DNA of 64,000 nucleotides from Ferrimonas aestuarii. GTDB lineage: Bacteria > Pseudomonadota > Gammaproteobacteria > Enterobacterales > Shewanellaceae. Location of the stretch: the NCBI RefSeq assembly GCF_005116665.1, contig NZ_SWCJ01000016.1:1-64000 (forward strand), in the 5' to 3' direction. This document shows, piece by piece, positions 34,082-42,728 of this stretch; the stretch's first letter is position 1, and every line of letters starts with the position of its first letter. The notes beneath the pieces were generated by a model, which was not told where the DNA came from, made no database searches, and worked only from the letters and a program-made list of their open reading frames with translations. A program made the translations under genes and the position numbers.

Positions 34082-34864
34082 ATGATCAAACAATACTTGC
34101 AACCCACTACCGTCGCCGAAGCCATTGCCCTAAAGGCAGAACATGGTGAACAGGCATTCTTCTTAGGCGGCGGCTCCAAAGCCAACGCCACACCAACGAA
34201 GGTGGTTAAGCCCGTTGCGATTGCAACCAGCGGCCTCAACCTCTCAGGCATCGACACCAAAGACGGTGCCTTAGTACTCGGTGCAGGAACCCGCTTGCAA
34301 AGCTTGCTGGACCACGCCGACGTACCAACCTCTCTCAAAGCCGCTCTGCGCTTTATCTATTCCCGACACATCCGCAATCAAGCCACTTTAGGCGGTGAAA
34401 TTGCGGCGGTTCAGCCTGAACGTCGCCTGATTCCTGCGTTGGTTGCTCTGCAAGCACAGCTGGAGTTGATGCAAATCGATGGCCAAAGCCTTCGCATCGA
34501 TATGGAAACTTATCTTCAGGGTCAGCATCACGGTTTGATCACTGCGGTGATTCTGCCGGAGCCAGAGATGATCTGTGTCAATGAACAGGTTACCCGTTCG
34601 GCGGCAGGCTTAGCGGTACTGACCGCTGCGGTATCACTACCCAGCGGCTGCGACCACCCCATCATAGTGATCGATGGCATGGCCGAACAACCACTGCGCC
34701 TGCGCGATGTGGAGACCCAAGGATTGGCTGACGAAGCGCTAGAAACCGCCGTCGCCGATGCGATTCACCCAGTCGAAGATCTGCGCGGCAGCGTTGAATA
34801 CAAGAAATACATTGCCGGTGTCGTCATTGCGGATCTACTGGCTCAAGCGCAGCAGGAGAAATAA
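34082..34864 (+). CDS. ygfM: YgfM, FAD-binding subunit partner of XdhD
   Basis: A 260-residue protein of the CO-dehydrogenase/xanthine dehydrogenase medium-subunit (FAD) family, same size as E. coli YgfM. The PCMH-type nucleotide loop is modified (FFLGGGSKANATP near residue 27). The second flavin motif is present in reduced form (RHIRNQATLGGEIAAVQPERR near 97). It is expected to accept or donate electrons for the XdhD molybdenum subunit. It is coupled to xdhD through TAATG (stop and start share one base). First gene after a sigma-54 promoter. Confidence 0.9.
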   Translation: MIKQYLQPTTVAEAIALKAEHGEQAFFLGGGSKANATPTKVVKPVAIATSGLNLSGIDTKDGALVLGAGTRLQSLLDHADVPTSLKAALRFIYSRHIRNQATLGGEIAAVQPERRLIPALVALQAQLELMQIDGQSLRIDMETYLQGQHHGLITAVILPEPEMICVNEQVTRSAAGLAVLTAAVSLPSGCDHPIIVIDGMAEQPLRLRDVETQGLADEALETAVADAIHPVEDLRGSVEYKKYIAGVVIADLLAQAQQEK

Positions 34865-37743
34865 TGATGAAAATTCAATTTACCCTAAATGGCAAAGCCA
34901 CCACCGTCGACTGCGCTGCCGGTGACAATGTACAACGCCTGCTGCATGGTTTGGGTTTGCACTCAGTGCGTGACTCCGACAACGGTTTCGGTTTCGCCGG
35001 ATCCGATGCCATCTGGTTTAACGGCACCATCATTAACGCTTCACTGCTGGTTGCCGCTCAACTAGAAGGTTGTGAAATTCGCACAGCCGAATCCTTAAGT
35101 GAGTGGAACCAGCTAAGCCTAGTGCAACAGGCGATGATCGATGTGGGCACCGTGCAATCTGGCTACAACGACCCAGCCATGTCACTGATCCTAACCGACC
35201 TGCTGGAACGCATCCCCAATCCTAGCCGCGCCGAAATCGACGATGCCCTAACCGGTATCTTCAGCCGCGATGGTGGCTACCAGCAGTTCTATGAAGTGAT
35301 CGAGCTGGCCATTGCCCGCCGCGATAACCCAGAAAAGAAAGCCGAGTACGCTCCAGAGTTCTGTGACGAGCTGGATGTGGTTGGTAAAGTGGCGCCGAAA
35401 ACCGACTCGGTGAAGATGGTGAAAGCTCAACCAAGCTTCGTAGAAGACTTCATCGCCAAAGACGCCTGCGTCATCAAAATTTTGCGCAGCCCTCACCCTC
35501 ATGCGTTCATCAGTAAGCTGGACGTAACCAAAGCAGAAGCTTTGGAAGGGGTTGTGAAGGTTCTTACTTATCGCAACACACCAGATACCCCATACACTCC
35601 AGGTGGCCAAAGTGCCCCTGAGCCATCGCCACTGGATCGCCGCATGTTCGGCCAGAAGATGCGTCACGTGGGCGACCGGGTTGCTGGCGTTATCGCCGAA
35701 TCGGAAGCCATTGCCGCCGAAGCGATGAAGCTGATTGAAGTCGAGTACGACGTTCTGCCAGCCGTCATGACCATCGATGAAGCCCGTGCTGAAGGTGCGC
35801 CACTGGTGCACAACGAGCCTATCGAGTTTATGGCCGGAGCCCCAGCGGATCTGGATGAGCAGAATGCCAACGCCGATCCCCGTGAAGGCAAACTGATCGT
35901 CAACTTCCCATTTGGCTGCGAGCCTCGCAAGAACATCGCCGCCGGCGTTCAGGGCAAGATTGGCGACATCGACCAAGGCTTTGCCGATGCCGACATCGTA
36001 TTGGAGCGCACCTACGAGTCCAAGCAGGCTCAGCAAACCCCAACCGAAACTCACATCTGCCATGCACTCATGGACGGTGATCGCTTGGTGATGCACGCCT
36101 CCACTCAGGTACCGTTCCACGTTCGCCGCCAGGTTGCTCGTCTCCTTGGCGTGAAGCAGAACAAAGTTCAGGTTCAGAAAGTGCGTGTAGGTGGTGGCTT
36201 CGGCTCCAAGCAGGACATCTTGGTTGAAGACGTAACCGCCTATGCGGCGTTCGTGACCGGTCGTCCTTGTTACCTGCACTACACCCGTGAAGAGGAGTTT
36301 ATCGCTTGCTCCAGCCGTCACGTGGCCAAAGTAAATCTGAAAGTGGGTGCGAAGAAAGACGGTACCTTAACCGCCATCGACATGGACTTTATGGCCAACA
36401 CTGGCCCATACGGTAACCACGCACTGACCGTACCTTCTAACGGTCCTGCACTGTCACTGCCACTGTATCCAATTGATAACGTGCGCTTTAAGGTAACCAC
36501 CTACTACTCAAACATCTGTCCTACCGGTGCTTATCAAGGTTATGGCGCTCCGAAAGGGGTGTTCGCACTGACCATGATACTGGCGGAAATTGCCAAAGAG
36601 CTGGACATGGATCTGTTCGAAATCATCGAAAAGAACCGCGTTCACGAAGGCGACCCGCTGAAGATCAAAGCCGCCGTCGGTGAAGGTGACCTGCCAACTG
36701 AGCCGCCAAAAGTACTCTCTTGTGCACTGGACGACATCATGCGCATGGGTCGTGAACAGTTTGGTTGGGATACACCAAAACCGGATCTAGGCAAAGATTG
36801 GACCGTTGGCCGCGGTATGGCCATCATCCAGCAGAAATCCGGTATTCCAGATATCGACCAAGCCAACTGCCGCGCCAAACTGGCTTCCGATGGCACTCTG
36901 ATTGTTCACTCCGGTGGCGCCGATATCGGTACCGGTCTGGATCTGGTGGTGGCCAAGATTGCCGCTGAAACTCTGAAGATGCCACTGGAAGAGATCACCG
37001 TTATCTCCGGTGATACCGACCACTGCCCGTTTGATAAAGGGGCCTACGCCTCTTCAGGTACCTGCTTCTCCGGTAATGCCGCCAAGAAGGCAGTGGAAGC
37101 GATGCGCGAACGCATCCTGACCTGCGCCGCCGACGCATTGGAAGTGACGCTGGCCGACGTTGAACTGGTTCACCCAGCCACCGTTCAGGCTAAAGATGGC
37201 CGCCGCATCACCTACGCCGAAATCGCTCACAAAGCGGAAGGCGGTAAGGGTTGGGGGCAGCTACTGACCTCCGGCAGCTTCATCACCTCAGACTTTGCCT
37301 TCCCTTACGGTGCCAACTTCGCCGAAGTGGCAGTCAACACCCGTACCGGTGAAGTGAAGCTGAAGAAGTTCCACGCCCTACTGGATTGCGGTACGCCGAT
37401 GAACCCAGATCTGGCCCTAGGTCAAATCTACGGTGCCAGCATGCGCGCCATCGGTCACAGCATGACGGAAGAGATTGCCTATGACAAAGCTGGCCAACCT
37501 CTCACCCGTGATCTGAAGTCCTATGGCGCTCCAATGATCGGTGATATACCGGAAGAATTTGTAGCAAAATTAGTACCTTGTGACGATCCAGTGGGTCCAT
37601 TTGGTGCCAAATCCATCTCTGAAATTGGTGTAAACGGGGCCTCTCCAGCCATCGCCAGCGCCATCCATGACGCCTGCGGCGTGTGGCTCAGAGAGTGGCA
37701 CTTTACCCCTGAGAAGATCCTAAAGGGACTAAACAAAATTTAA
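34864..37743 (+). CDS. xdhD: XdhD, molybdenum hydroxylase with vestigial Fe-S domain
   Basis: 959 residues, collinear with E. coli XdhD (956). Residues 1-160 have the fold length and order of an XdhC-type two-cluster domain, but every ligand Cys is replaced. The first cluster reads VRDSDNGFGFAGS; the second reads QSGYNDPAM and GIFSRDGGYQ. The rest is a complete molybdenum subunit: hammerhead domain, VGGGFGSKQDI (about 442), GAYQGYGAPKGVFA (about 558) and the catalytic Glu in GAKSISEIGVNG near 920. It probably hydroxylates or dehydroxylates a purine, using YgfM and other partners for electrons. It is a likely client of MocA and YqeB/YqeC. ATG 34867 is an alternative start; both fit the GGAG site. 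Confidence 0.93.
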   Translation: MMKIQFTLNGKATTVDCAAGDNVQRLLHGLGLHSVRDSDNGFGFAGSDAIWFNGTIINASLLVAAQLEGCEIRTAESLSEWNQLSLVQQAMIDVGTVQSGYNDPAMSLILTDLLERIPNPSRAEIDDALTGIFSRDGGYQQFYEVIELAIARRDNPEKKAEYAPEFCDELDVVGKVAPKTDSVKMVKAQPSFVEDFIAKDACVIKILRSPHPHAFISKLDVTKAEALEGVVKVLTYRNTPDTPYTPGGQSAPEPSPLDRRMFGQKMRHVGDRVAGVIAESEAIAAEAMKLIEVEYDVLPAVMTIDEARAEGAPLVHNEPIEFMAGAPADLDEQNANADPREGKLIVNFPFGCEPRKNIAAGVQGKIGDIDQGFADADIVLERTYESKQAQQTPTETHICHALMDGDRLVMHASTQVPFHVRRQVARLLGVKQNKVQVQKVRVGGGFGSKQDILVEDVTAYAAFVTGRPCYLHYTREEEFIACSSRHVAKVNLKVGAKKDGTLTAIDMDFMANTGPYGNHALTVPSNGPALSLPLYPIDNVRFKVTTYYSNICPTGAYQGYGAPKGVFALTMILAEIAKELDMDLFEIIEKNRVHEGDPLKIKAAVGEGDLPTEPPKVLSCALDDIMRMGREQFGWDTPKPDLGKDWTVGRGMAIIQQKSGIPDIDQANCRAKLASDGTLIVHSGGADIGTGLDLVVAKIAAETLKMPLEEITVISGDTDHCPFDKGAYASSGTCFSGNAAKKAVEAMRERILTCAADALEVTLADVELVHPATVQAKDGRRITYAEIAHKAEGGKGWGQLLTSGSFITSDFAFPYGANFAEVAVNTRTGEVKLKKFHALLDCGTPMNPDLALGQIYGASMRAIGHSMTEEIAYDKAGQPLTRDLKSYGAPMIGDIPEEFVAKLVPCDDPVGPFGAKSISEIGVNGASPAIASAIHDACGVWLREWHFTPEKILKGLNKI

Positions 37744-37755
37744 CTTTGGGAACCG

Positions 37756-37788
37756 TTTCGAGGCTCGGAAACCGTCCGAGCCTTGAAA
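37756..37788 (+). other. Intercistronic hairpin, xdhD-guaD
   Basis: AGGCTCGGA, loop AACCG, TCCGAGCCT, extended by TTTC/GAAA around one mismatch. There is no U-tract. It lies 13 bases after the xdhD stop. Confidence 0.65.
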
Positions 37789-37857
37789 CACATAAATGCT
37801 GAACAATCGGTTTCGCCTTGGGAGATTTGCGGCGAAGCGGATTGACAAGGAGTAAGT

Positions 37858-39174
37858 ATGAAACACGAACATTCAATTAAGGCCATCCGCGGTACCTTTC
37901 TGGACATTCGCCAGACTTCAGAAACCGCTGAAGAGGTAGAGGGCAACACCCGCTACATCAAAGATGGCTTAATGCTGATTAAAAACGGTCACATCGACTG
38001 GTTCGGCGAATGGGAAGAGGGCAAGGACAGAATTCCAAAGAGTGTCCGCATTCGTGATTACCAAGGTAAGCTGATCGTTCCTGGCTTTATCGACACCCAC
38101 ATCCACTACCCACAGGCGGAGATGGTAGGTGCCTATGGTGAGCAGCTACTGGAGTGGCTGAACAACTACACCTTCCCAACTGAAAGCCGTTATAAGAACA
38201 AAGAGTACGCCCGTGAGATGTCCTCGTTCTTCTTGAAGCAACTGCTTCGTAACGGTACCACCACCGCCTTGGTGTTCGGTACGGTTCACCCTGAATCCGT
38301 TGAAGCGCTGTTTGAGCGCGCCGAAACCCTGAACATGCGCCTCATTGCCGGTAAAGTAATGATGGACCGCAACGCGCCTGACTACCTGCTTGATACCCCA
38401 GAAAGCAGCTACGAAGAGTCGAAAGCACTGATCGAGAAGTGGCACAAACGGGGCCGTTTGCTGTATGCCATCACCCCACGTTTCGCCCCCACCTCCACCC
38501 CCGAACAACTCGACGCCGCCCATCGCCTCAAGCAGGAATACCCAGACACCTACATGCACACCCACCTGTGCGAAAACGAAAACGAGATCGCTTGGGTGAA
38601 AGAGCTCTACCCAGAGCAAAACGGTTATCTGGACGTATACCATCACCACGGCCTAACCGGTAAGCGCAGCGTATTCGCTCACTGTGTGCATCTGGAAGAT
38701 CACGAGTGGGACTGCCTGCACGATACCGATTCCGCCATCGCCTTCTGCCCAACCTCCAACCTCTATCTGGGCAGTGGCCTATTCAAACTACGCGAAGCGT
38801 GGAAGAAGCAAGTGAAAGTGGGCATGGGTACCGACATTGGCGCCGGCACCACCTTCAACATGCTGCAAACCCTCAACGAAGCCTACAAGGTAATGCAGCT
38901 GCAAAAAGACAAGCTGTCTGCCTTTGAAGCCTTCTATCTGGCCACTCTGGGGGGCGCGAAGTCGCTGTCTCTGGATCACCAGATCGGTAACTTTAACGTG
39001 GGCAAGGAAGCGGACTTCGTGGTTCTTGATCCTTGCGCAACCCCATTACAGCACCTGCGCTGGGACAACTCTAAGTCTCTGGCGGATCTGTTGTTTGTTC
39101 TGATCACCCTAGGCGATGACCGCACGGTCTACCGTACCTATGTGGATGGTCGCTTGGCCTACGAAAGAGGCTAG
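37858..39174 (+). CDS. guaD: Guanine deaminase
   Basis: A 438-residue zinc amidohydrolase converting guanine to xanthine and ammonia. Signatures are PGFIDTHIHYPQAEM (metal HxH, about residue 75), RFAPTSTPEQL (about 207), HTHLCENENEI (His about 233), FAHCVHLEDHEW (about 272) and the catalytic Asp in MGTDIGAGTT (near 323). AAGGAG lies seven bases before the ATG. It feeds guanine into the xanthine branch served by XdhABC/XdhD, directly upstream of the permease genes. Confidence 0.95.
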   Translation: MKHEHSIKAIRGTFLDIRQTSETAEEVEGNTRYIKDGLMLIKNGHIDWFGEWEEGKDRIPKSVRIRDYQGKLIVPGFIDTHIHYPQAEMVGAYGEQLLEWLNNYTFPTESRYKNKEYAREMSSFFLKQLLRNGTTTALVFGTVHPESVEALFERAETLNMRLIAGKVMMDRNAPDYLLDTPESSYEESKALIEKWHKRGRLLYAITPRFAPTSTPEQLDAAHRLKQEYPDTYMHTHLCENENEIAWVKELYPEQNGYLDVYHHHGLTGKRSVFAHCVHLEDHEWDCLHDTDSAIAFCPTSNLYLGSGLFKLREAWKKQVKVGMGTDIGAGTTFNMLQTLNEAYKVMQLQKDKLSAFEAFYLATLGGAKSLSLDHQIGNFNVGKEADFVVLDPCATPLQHLRWDNSKSLADLLFVLITLGDDRTVYRTYVDGRLAYERG

Positions 39175-39187
39175 ATGATGACGAAAA

Positions 39188-39209
39188 CGGTGGCGTAGTT
39201 TCGCCACCG
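39188..39209 (+). other. Intercistronic hairpin, guaD-ghxQ
   Basis: CGGTGGCG, loop TAGTTT, CGCCACCG, without a U-tract, 14 bases after guaD. Confidence 0.65.
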
Positions 39210-39306
39210 GCAAATTTAATAAAACCAGGCGGTCTGCGGTTAATGGCGCGTATTGAGAGAAGCGCTGATAGCTGCACTCCTACATACCAAAAGTAAAGGA
39301 AGTACC

Positions 39307-40665
39307 ATGTCTGATGTTCAAACCGCACCTGCAAGTGGAGCAGGTACCCTCAACCAAAAGCTCGATAATTTCTTTAAAATTACCGAGCGTGGCAGTTCCG
39401 TTCGTCAAGAACTGATTGCCGGTCTCACCACCTTCTTAGCAATGGTGTACTCGGTAATCGTGGTTCCCAACATGTTGGGCGCCGCCGGATTCGACCAAGG
39501 TGCGGTGTTTATCGCCACCTGTGTAGTGGCCGCATTCGGTTCGTTATTGATGGGTCTTTGGGTGAACCTGCCCATGGCCATTGGTTGTGCCATCTCATTA
39601 ACCGCATTTACCGCATTCAGTTTGGTCTTAGGCCAAGGGGTCAGTATCCCTGTGGCTCTGGGTGCCGTATTCCTGATGGGTGTGGTGTTTACTCTGATCA
39701 CCGTCACCGGTGTGCGCCAGTGGATCCTCAATAACCTGCCTGCGGGTATCGCCCACGGTACCGGTATCGGTATCGGCCTGTTCCTGCTGTTGATCGCAGC
39801 TAACGGTGTTGGTCTTATCATCAAAAACCCACACGACGGTTTGCCTGTAACTCTGGGTGCCTTCACCTCATTCCCTGTGATCATGTCACTTTTGGGCCTG
39901 GCAGCTATCATCGGTCTGGAAAAACTGAAAGTGCCTGGTGGCATCCTGATGGTGATCGTTGCCATCTCAGTACTGGGCCTGATCTTTGACCCAGGTGTGA
40001 CTTTCCACGGCGTATTCGCGCTGCCTAGCATCGAAAACTCCCTGTTCGGCACCATGGACATCATGGGCGCCATGAGCCCTGTGGTTCTGCCCGCCGTATT
40101 GGCATTGGTGATGACCGCCATCTTTGATGCAACCGGTACCATCCGCGCGGTTGCTGGCCAAGCCGGTCTTCTGGATGACAAAGGTCAAATCATCAATGGT
40201 GGTAAAGCACTGACCGCCGACTCCGTCAGCTCCATCGTTGCCGGTGCGACTGGTGGCGCTCCTGCAGCGGTTTACATCGAATCTGCGGCGGGTACCGCTG
40301 CCGGTGGTAAAACCGGTCTGACTGCGGCTCTGGTTGGCGCACTGTTCCTAGTACTTATCTTCCTAGCGCCATTGAGCTATCTGGTTCCTGGTTACGCCAC
40401 TGCGCCAGCTCTGATGTACGTAGGTCTACTGATGTTGTCTAACGTCGCCAAACTGGACTTCGAAGACTTCGTTGATGCCTTGGCAGGCTTGGTATGTGCG
40501 GTATTCATCGTACTGAGCTCCAACATCGTTACCGGCATCATGCTGGGCTTTGCCACTCTGGTTATCGGTCGCCTGTTCTCCAAAGAGGTGTCCAAACTGA
40601 ACCTAGGCACAGTTCTCATTGCCATCGCCCTGGTTATCTTCTACGCCGGCGGCTGGGCCCTATAA
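39307..40665 (+). CDS. ghxQ: Guanine/hypoxanthine permease, AzgA/GhxQ-like
   Basis: A 452-residue inner-membrane permease with about 12-14 helices, of the NCS2 AzgA-type (COG2252) subfamily. Marks are the N-terminal [22 protein letters not shown], here quoted in part, the motif GMGIGLF-like region ([19 protein letters not shown]) and the FDATGT motif near residue 278 with [16 protein letters not shown] near 310. E. coli GhxQ (455 residues) is the closest match I recall. It is a proton symporter for guanine/hypoxanthine. ATG 39307 has AAGGAAG upstream; the longer frame from 39253 is rejected. It lies between guaD and the xanthine permease. Confidence 0.9.
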   Translation: MSDVQTAPASGAGTLNQKLDNFFKITERGSSVRQELIAGLTTFLAMVYSVIVVPNMLGAAGFDQGAVFIATCVVAAFGSLLMGLWVNLPMAIGCAISLTAFTAFSLVLGQGVSIPVALGAVFLMGVVFTLITVTGVRQWILNNLPAGIAHGTGIGIGLFLLLIAANGVGLIIKNPHDGLPVTLGAFTSFPVIMSLLGLAAIIGLEKLKVPGGILMVIVAISVLGLIFDPGVTFHGVFALPSIENSLFGTMDIMGAMSPVVLPAVLALVMTAIFDATGTIRAVAGQAGLLDDKGQIINGGKALTADSVSSIVAGATGGAPAAVYIESAAGTAAGGKTGLTAALVGALFLVLIFLAPLSYLVPGYATAPALMYVGLLMLSNVAKLDFEDFVDALAGLVCAVFIVLSSNIVTGIMLGFATLVIGRLFSKEVSKLNLGTVLIAIALVIFYAGGWAL

Positions 40666-40695
40666 GCCCAAACACCTTTTCAATCTACTCAATCC

Positions 40696-40730
40696 AGTGA
40701 GGCTGGGCGCACTTTGCGCCTTGCTTCACT
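40696..40730 (+). other. Intercistronic hairpin, ghxQ-xanQ
   Basis: A long imperfect stem: AGTGAGGCTGGGCGC, loop ACTTT, GCGCCTTGCTTCACT. No U-tract follows. Confidence 0.6.
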
Positions 40731-40760
40731 CCACCCATTTGAAAAAAGGAAGTTGTGATT

Positions 40761-42137
40761 ATGAGTAGCTCTGACCTGATTTATGGTTTGCATGACCGCC
40801 CGACCCCAGGAAAAGCTTTCCTGGCTGCACTGCAACACATTCTGGCTGCTTTTGTGGCCATCATTACTCCCCCCATCATCATTGCCTCCACTCTGGGGCT
40901 AACCCATCAGCTTCCTTACTTAGTGGCGATGTCGCTGTTTGTTTCTGGTATCGCCAGTTTCATTCAGGCACGCACCTTCGGCCGGGTTGGCTCTGGGTTG
41001 ATGAGTATTCAAGGGACTAACTTTTCCTTCGTTCCCATCCTGATCTCCGCAGGCTTTGTGCTTAAAGGCCAGGGTTTGAGCGAAGAGGAGTTACTTGCCA
41101 ACATCTTTGGCATGACCTTCGCGGGTTCCTTCATCATCATTTTCGTGTCGTTCTATCTGGATAAACTAAAGAAGATCATCACCCCTTGCGTAACCGGCAT
41201 CGTGGTGACCTTGATCGGCTTGAGCCTTATCAAGATTGGTGTGACCGATATGGCGGGCGGGTTTGGTGCAGAAGATCTTGGTGATATTCGCCACATTGGA
41301 CTCGGTCTGTTTACCCTGATTATCGTATTGGTGTTTAACGTCATGCGTCACCCGATTCTTCGGGTTGCCTCGTTGGTGTTGGGTATGTTCTTCGGTTGCC
41401 TAATGGCAGCGGTTATGGGCGAGCTATCGGCGCCAGATCTGTCCCACATCGACTGGTTCGTGCTCCCCATGCCATTCCGCTATGGCATCGGCTTCGATTT
41501 CACCCTATTCATCCCGATTATGGTGATCTATCTGGTGAGTGTGCTGGAAGCCATTGGTGACCTAACCGCCACCTCTCGTGCCTCCGACGAACCCACCGAT
41601 GGTCCGGTGTATCGCCGCCGCATCAGCAACGGCATCTTAGGTGACGGGGTTAACTGCGTTATCGCTGCCATTTTACAAACCTTCCCTTGCACCACCTTCA
41701 GCCAAAATAACGGTGTGATCACCATTACCGGTATCGCCAGTCGTTATGTGGGCATGTTGGTAGGCGGCATTCTGGTGGTGATGGGACTGTTCCCCATCAT
41801 TGGCGCGGTATTCCAGCAACTGCCTACACCGGTTCTGGGTGCCTGCACCACCTTCATCTTCGGCACCATCGCCTTAAGTGGCATCCGCATTCTGGCGGGT
41901 GTGGACTTCCAACGGAAGCAGGTGATCACCGTTGCCGTTTCCTTTGGTATCGGTTTGGGTGTGGTGTTCGTTCCGGAAGTGCTTAAGGATCTGTCGCCTA
42001 TGTTGCAGAACGTCTTTGGTACTGCGGTTTCTGCCGGTGGTATCACAGCCATGCTCTGCTCCCTGCTACTACCAGGCAAAGAGGAAGCCAAGGTGAAAGA
42101 GGAGGATCTGGTCACTAGCGAAGATGGTGCCAGTTAA
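40761..42137 (+). CDS. xanQ: Xanthine permease of the XanQ/XanP type (NCS2)
   Basis: A 458-residue nucleobase:cation symporter-2 protein with about 12-14 helices. It matches the XanQ/XanP type better than the UacT type. The N-terminus is SSDLIYGLHDRP, and TP.VTGIVV.LIGLSLIK precedes the mid-protein helix. The substrate motif contains SVLEAIGDLTATSRAS (about 258), and TFSQNNGVITITGIASRYVG (about 312) is the NCS2 signature with Q and N residues known to matter in XanQ. It imports xanthine with protons. ATG 40761 is eight bases from AAGGAAG. Last gene of the ygfM operon, ended by a strong terminator. Confidence 0.9.
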   Translation: MSSSDLIYGLHDRPTPGKAFLAALQHILAAFVAIITPPIIIASTLGLTHQLPYLVAMSLFVSGIASFIQARTFGRVGSGLMSIQGTNFSFVPILISAGFVLKGQGLSEEELLANIFGMTFAGSFIIIFVSFYLDKLKKIITPCVTGIVVTLIGLSLIKIGVTDMAGGFGAEDLGDIRHIGLGLFTLIIVLVFNVMRHPILRVASLVLGMFFGCLMAAVMGELSAPDLSHIDWFVLPMPFRYGIGFDFTLFIPIMVIYLVSVLEAIGDLTATSRASDEPTDGPVYRRRISNGILGDGVNCVIAAILQTFPCTTFSQNNGVITITGIASRYVGMLVGGILVVMGLFPIIGAVFQQLPTPVLGACTTFIFGTIALSGIRILAGVDFQRKQVITVAVSFGIGLGVVFVPEVLKDLSPMLQNVFGTAVSAGGITAMLCSLLLPGKEEAKVKEEDLVTSEDGAS

Positions 42138-42152
42138 CCGAAACTGACTCTG

Positions 42153-42180
42153 AAAAGGCAGCGATTTCGCTGCCTTTTTT
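42153..42180 (+). terminator. Terminator of the ygfM-xanQ operon
   Basis: AAAAGGCAGCG, loop ATTT, CGCTGCCTTTT followed by T. It marks the right end of the purine island; a truncated repeat begins directly after. Confidence 0.92.
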
Positions 42181-42183
42181 ATG

Positions 42184-42373
42184 CAGAACAGAGAAAGTGA
42201 AAGTTACTAACGCAGTATGAAGGCCGATTAAATCAGCCCTTCGGGAAGCGCTAAAACGCCCAGACTCTACGTTAGCATTGTTCGAAAGGTAGCTACATTG
42301 GTTCGCAACGCGGCTTTGATTCAGAACTTTTGAGGGCTTCTGAACTGCACAGAACATTAATGTAATTGGTATT
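42184..42373 (-). repeat. Interspersed repeat, inverted and shortened copy
   Basis: 190 bp, reverse complement of much of the 29204-29469 element. The right end here (CATTAATGTAATTGGTATT, 42355-42373) corresponds to the left terminal repeat there. The opposite end, including its terminal repeat, is missing, and the similarity stops against the xanQ terminator. Confidence 0.8.
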
Positions 42374-42451
42374 ATTTCTGTCATTATCAATGTCATGGGA
42401 GGTTGCTATAGTTAATTCAACCATTCCCCACTTATGACAATGAGGCCGATT

Positions 42452-42691
42452 ATGTTAGGCGAGATTCACACCCTTGAGCACGACTTTCCAGCCCACAAAA
42501 GTGAGATTCACCAACTGATTGCGAATGATGACCGTTTTGCCGAAGACAACAACCGCTACAACGCTTTGGACAAGCAGATTCGCGAGCTTGAGTTGGCAGA
42601 CAGCCCAATAAGTGATGAAGCCATGCATCAGCTTAAACATCAGCGTTCTGAGCTCAAAGATAGCCTGTATCAGCGCCTAATAACCCCCTAA
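42452..42691 (+). CDS. YdcH family (DUF465) small protein
   Basis: A 79-residue, highly charged, helical (coiled-coil) protein. It has family features EIHTLEHDFPAHK at the N-terminus, RYNALDKQIRELE in the middle and DEAMHQLKHQRSELKDSLYQRL at the C-terminus. Its function is unknown; members are conserved in gammaproteobacteria. Start 42452 has TGAGG six bases upstream, in preference to ATGs at 42434 and 42440 with no site. Single gene. Confidence 0.88.
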   Translation: MLGEIHTLEHDFPAHKSEIHQLIANDDRFAEDNNRYNALDKQIRELELADSPISDEAMHQLKHQRSELKDSLYQRLITP

Positions 42692-42721
42692 TTCCAAAAA
42701 GGGCAGCCAATTGGCTGCCCT
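42692..42721 (-). terminator. Terminator of the MFS gene
   Basis: A perfect 22-base palindrome (AGGGCAGCCAA and its complement, 42700-42721). On the minus strand TTTT follows the stem. It lies eight bases past the MFS stop and also closes the ydcH unit. Confidence 0.8.
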
Positions 42722-42728
42722 GTCTCAT

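Noticed and set aside
35248..36321. Long open frame (357 codons) on the minus strand
   Set aside because: It is antisense to xdhD, whose family match is certain; its translation has no recognisable domain.
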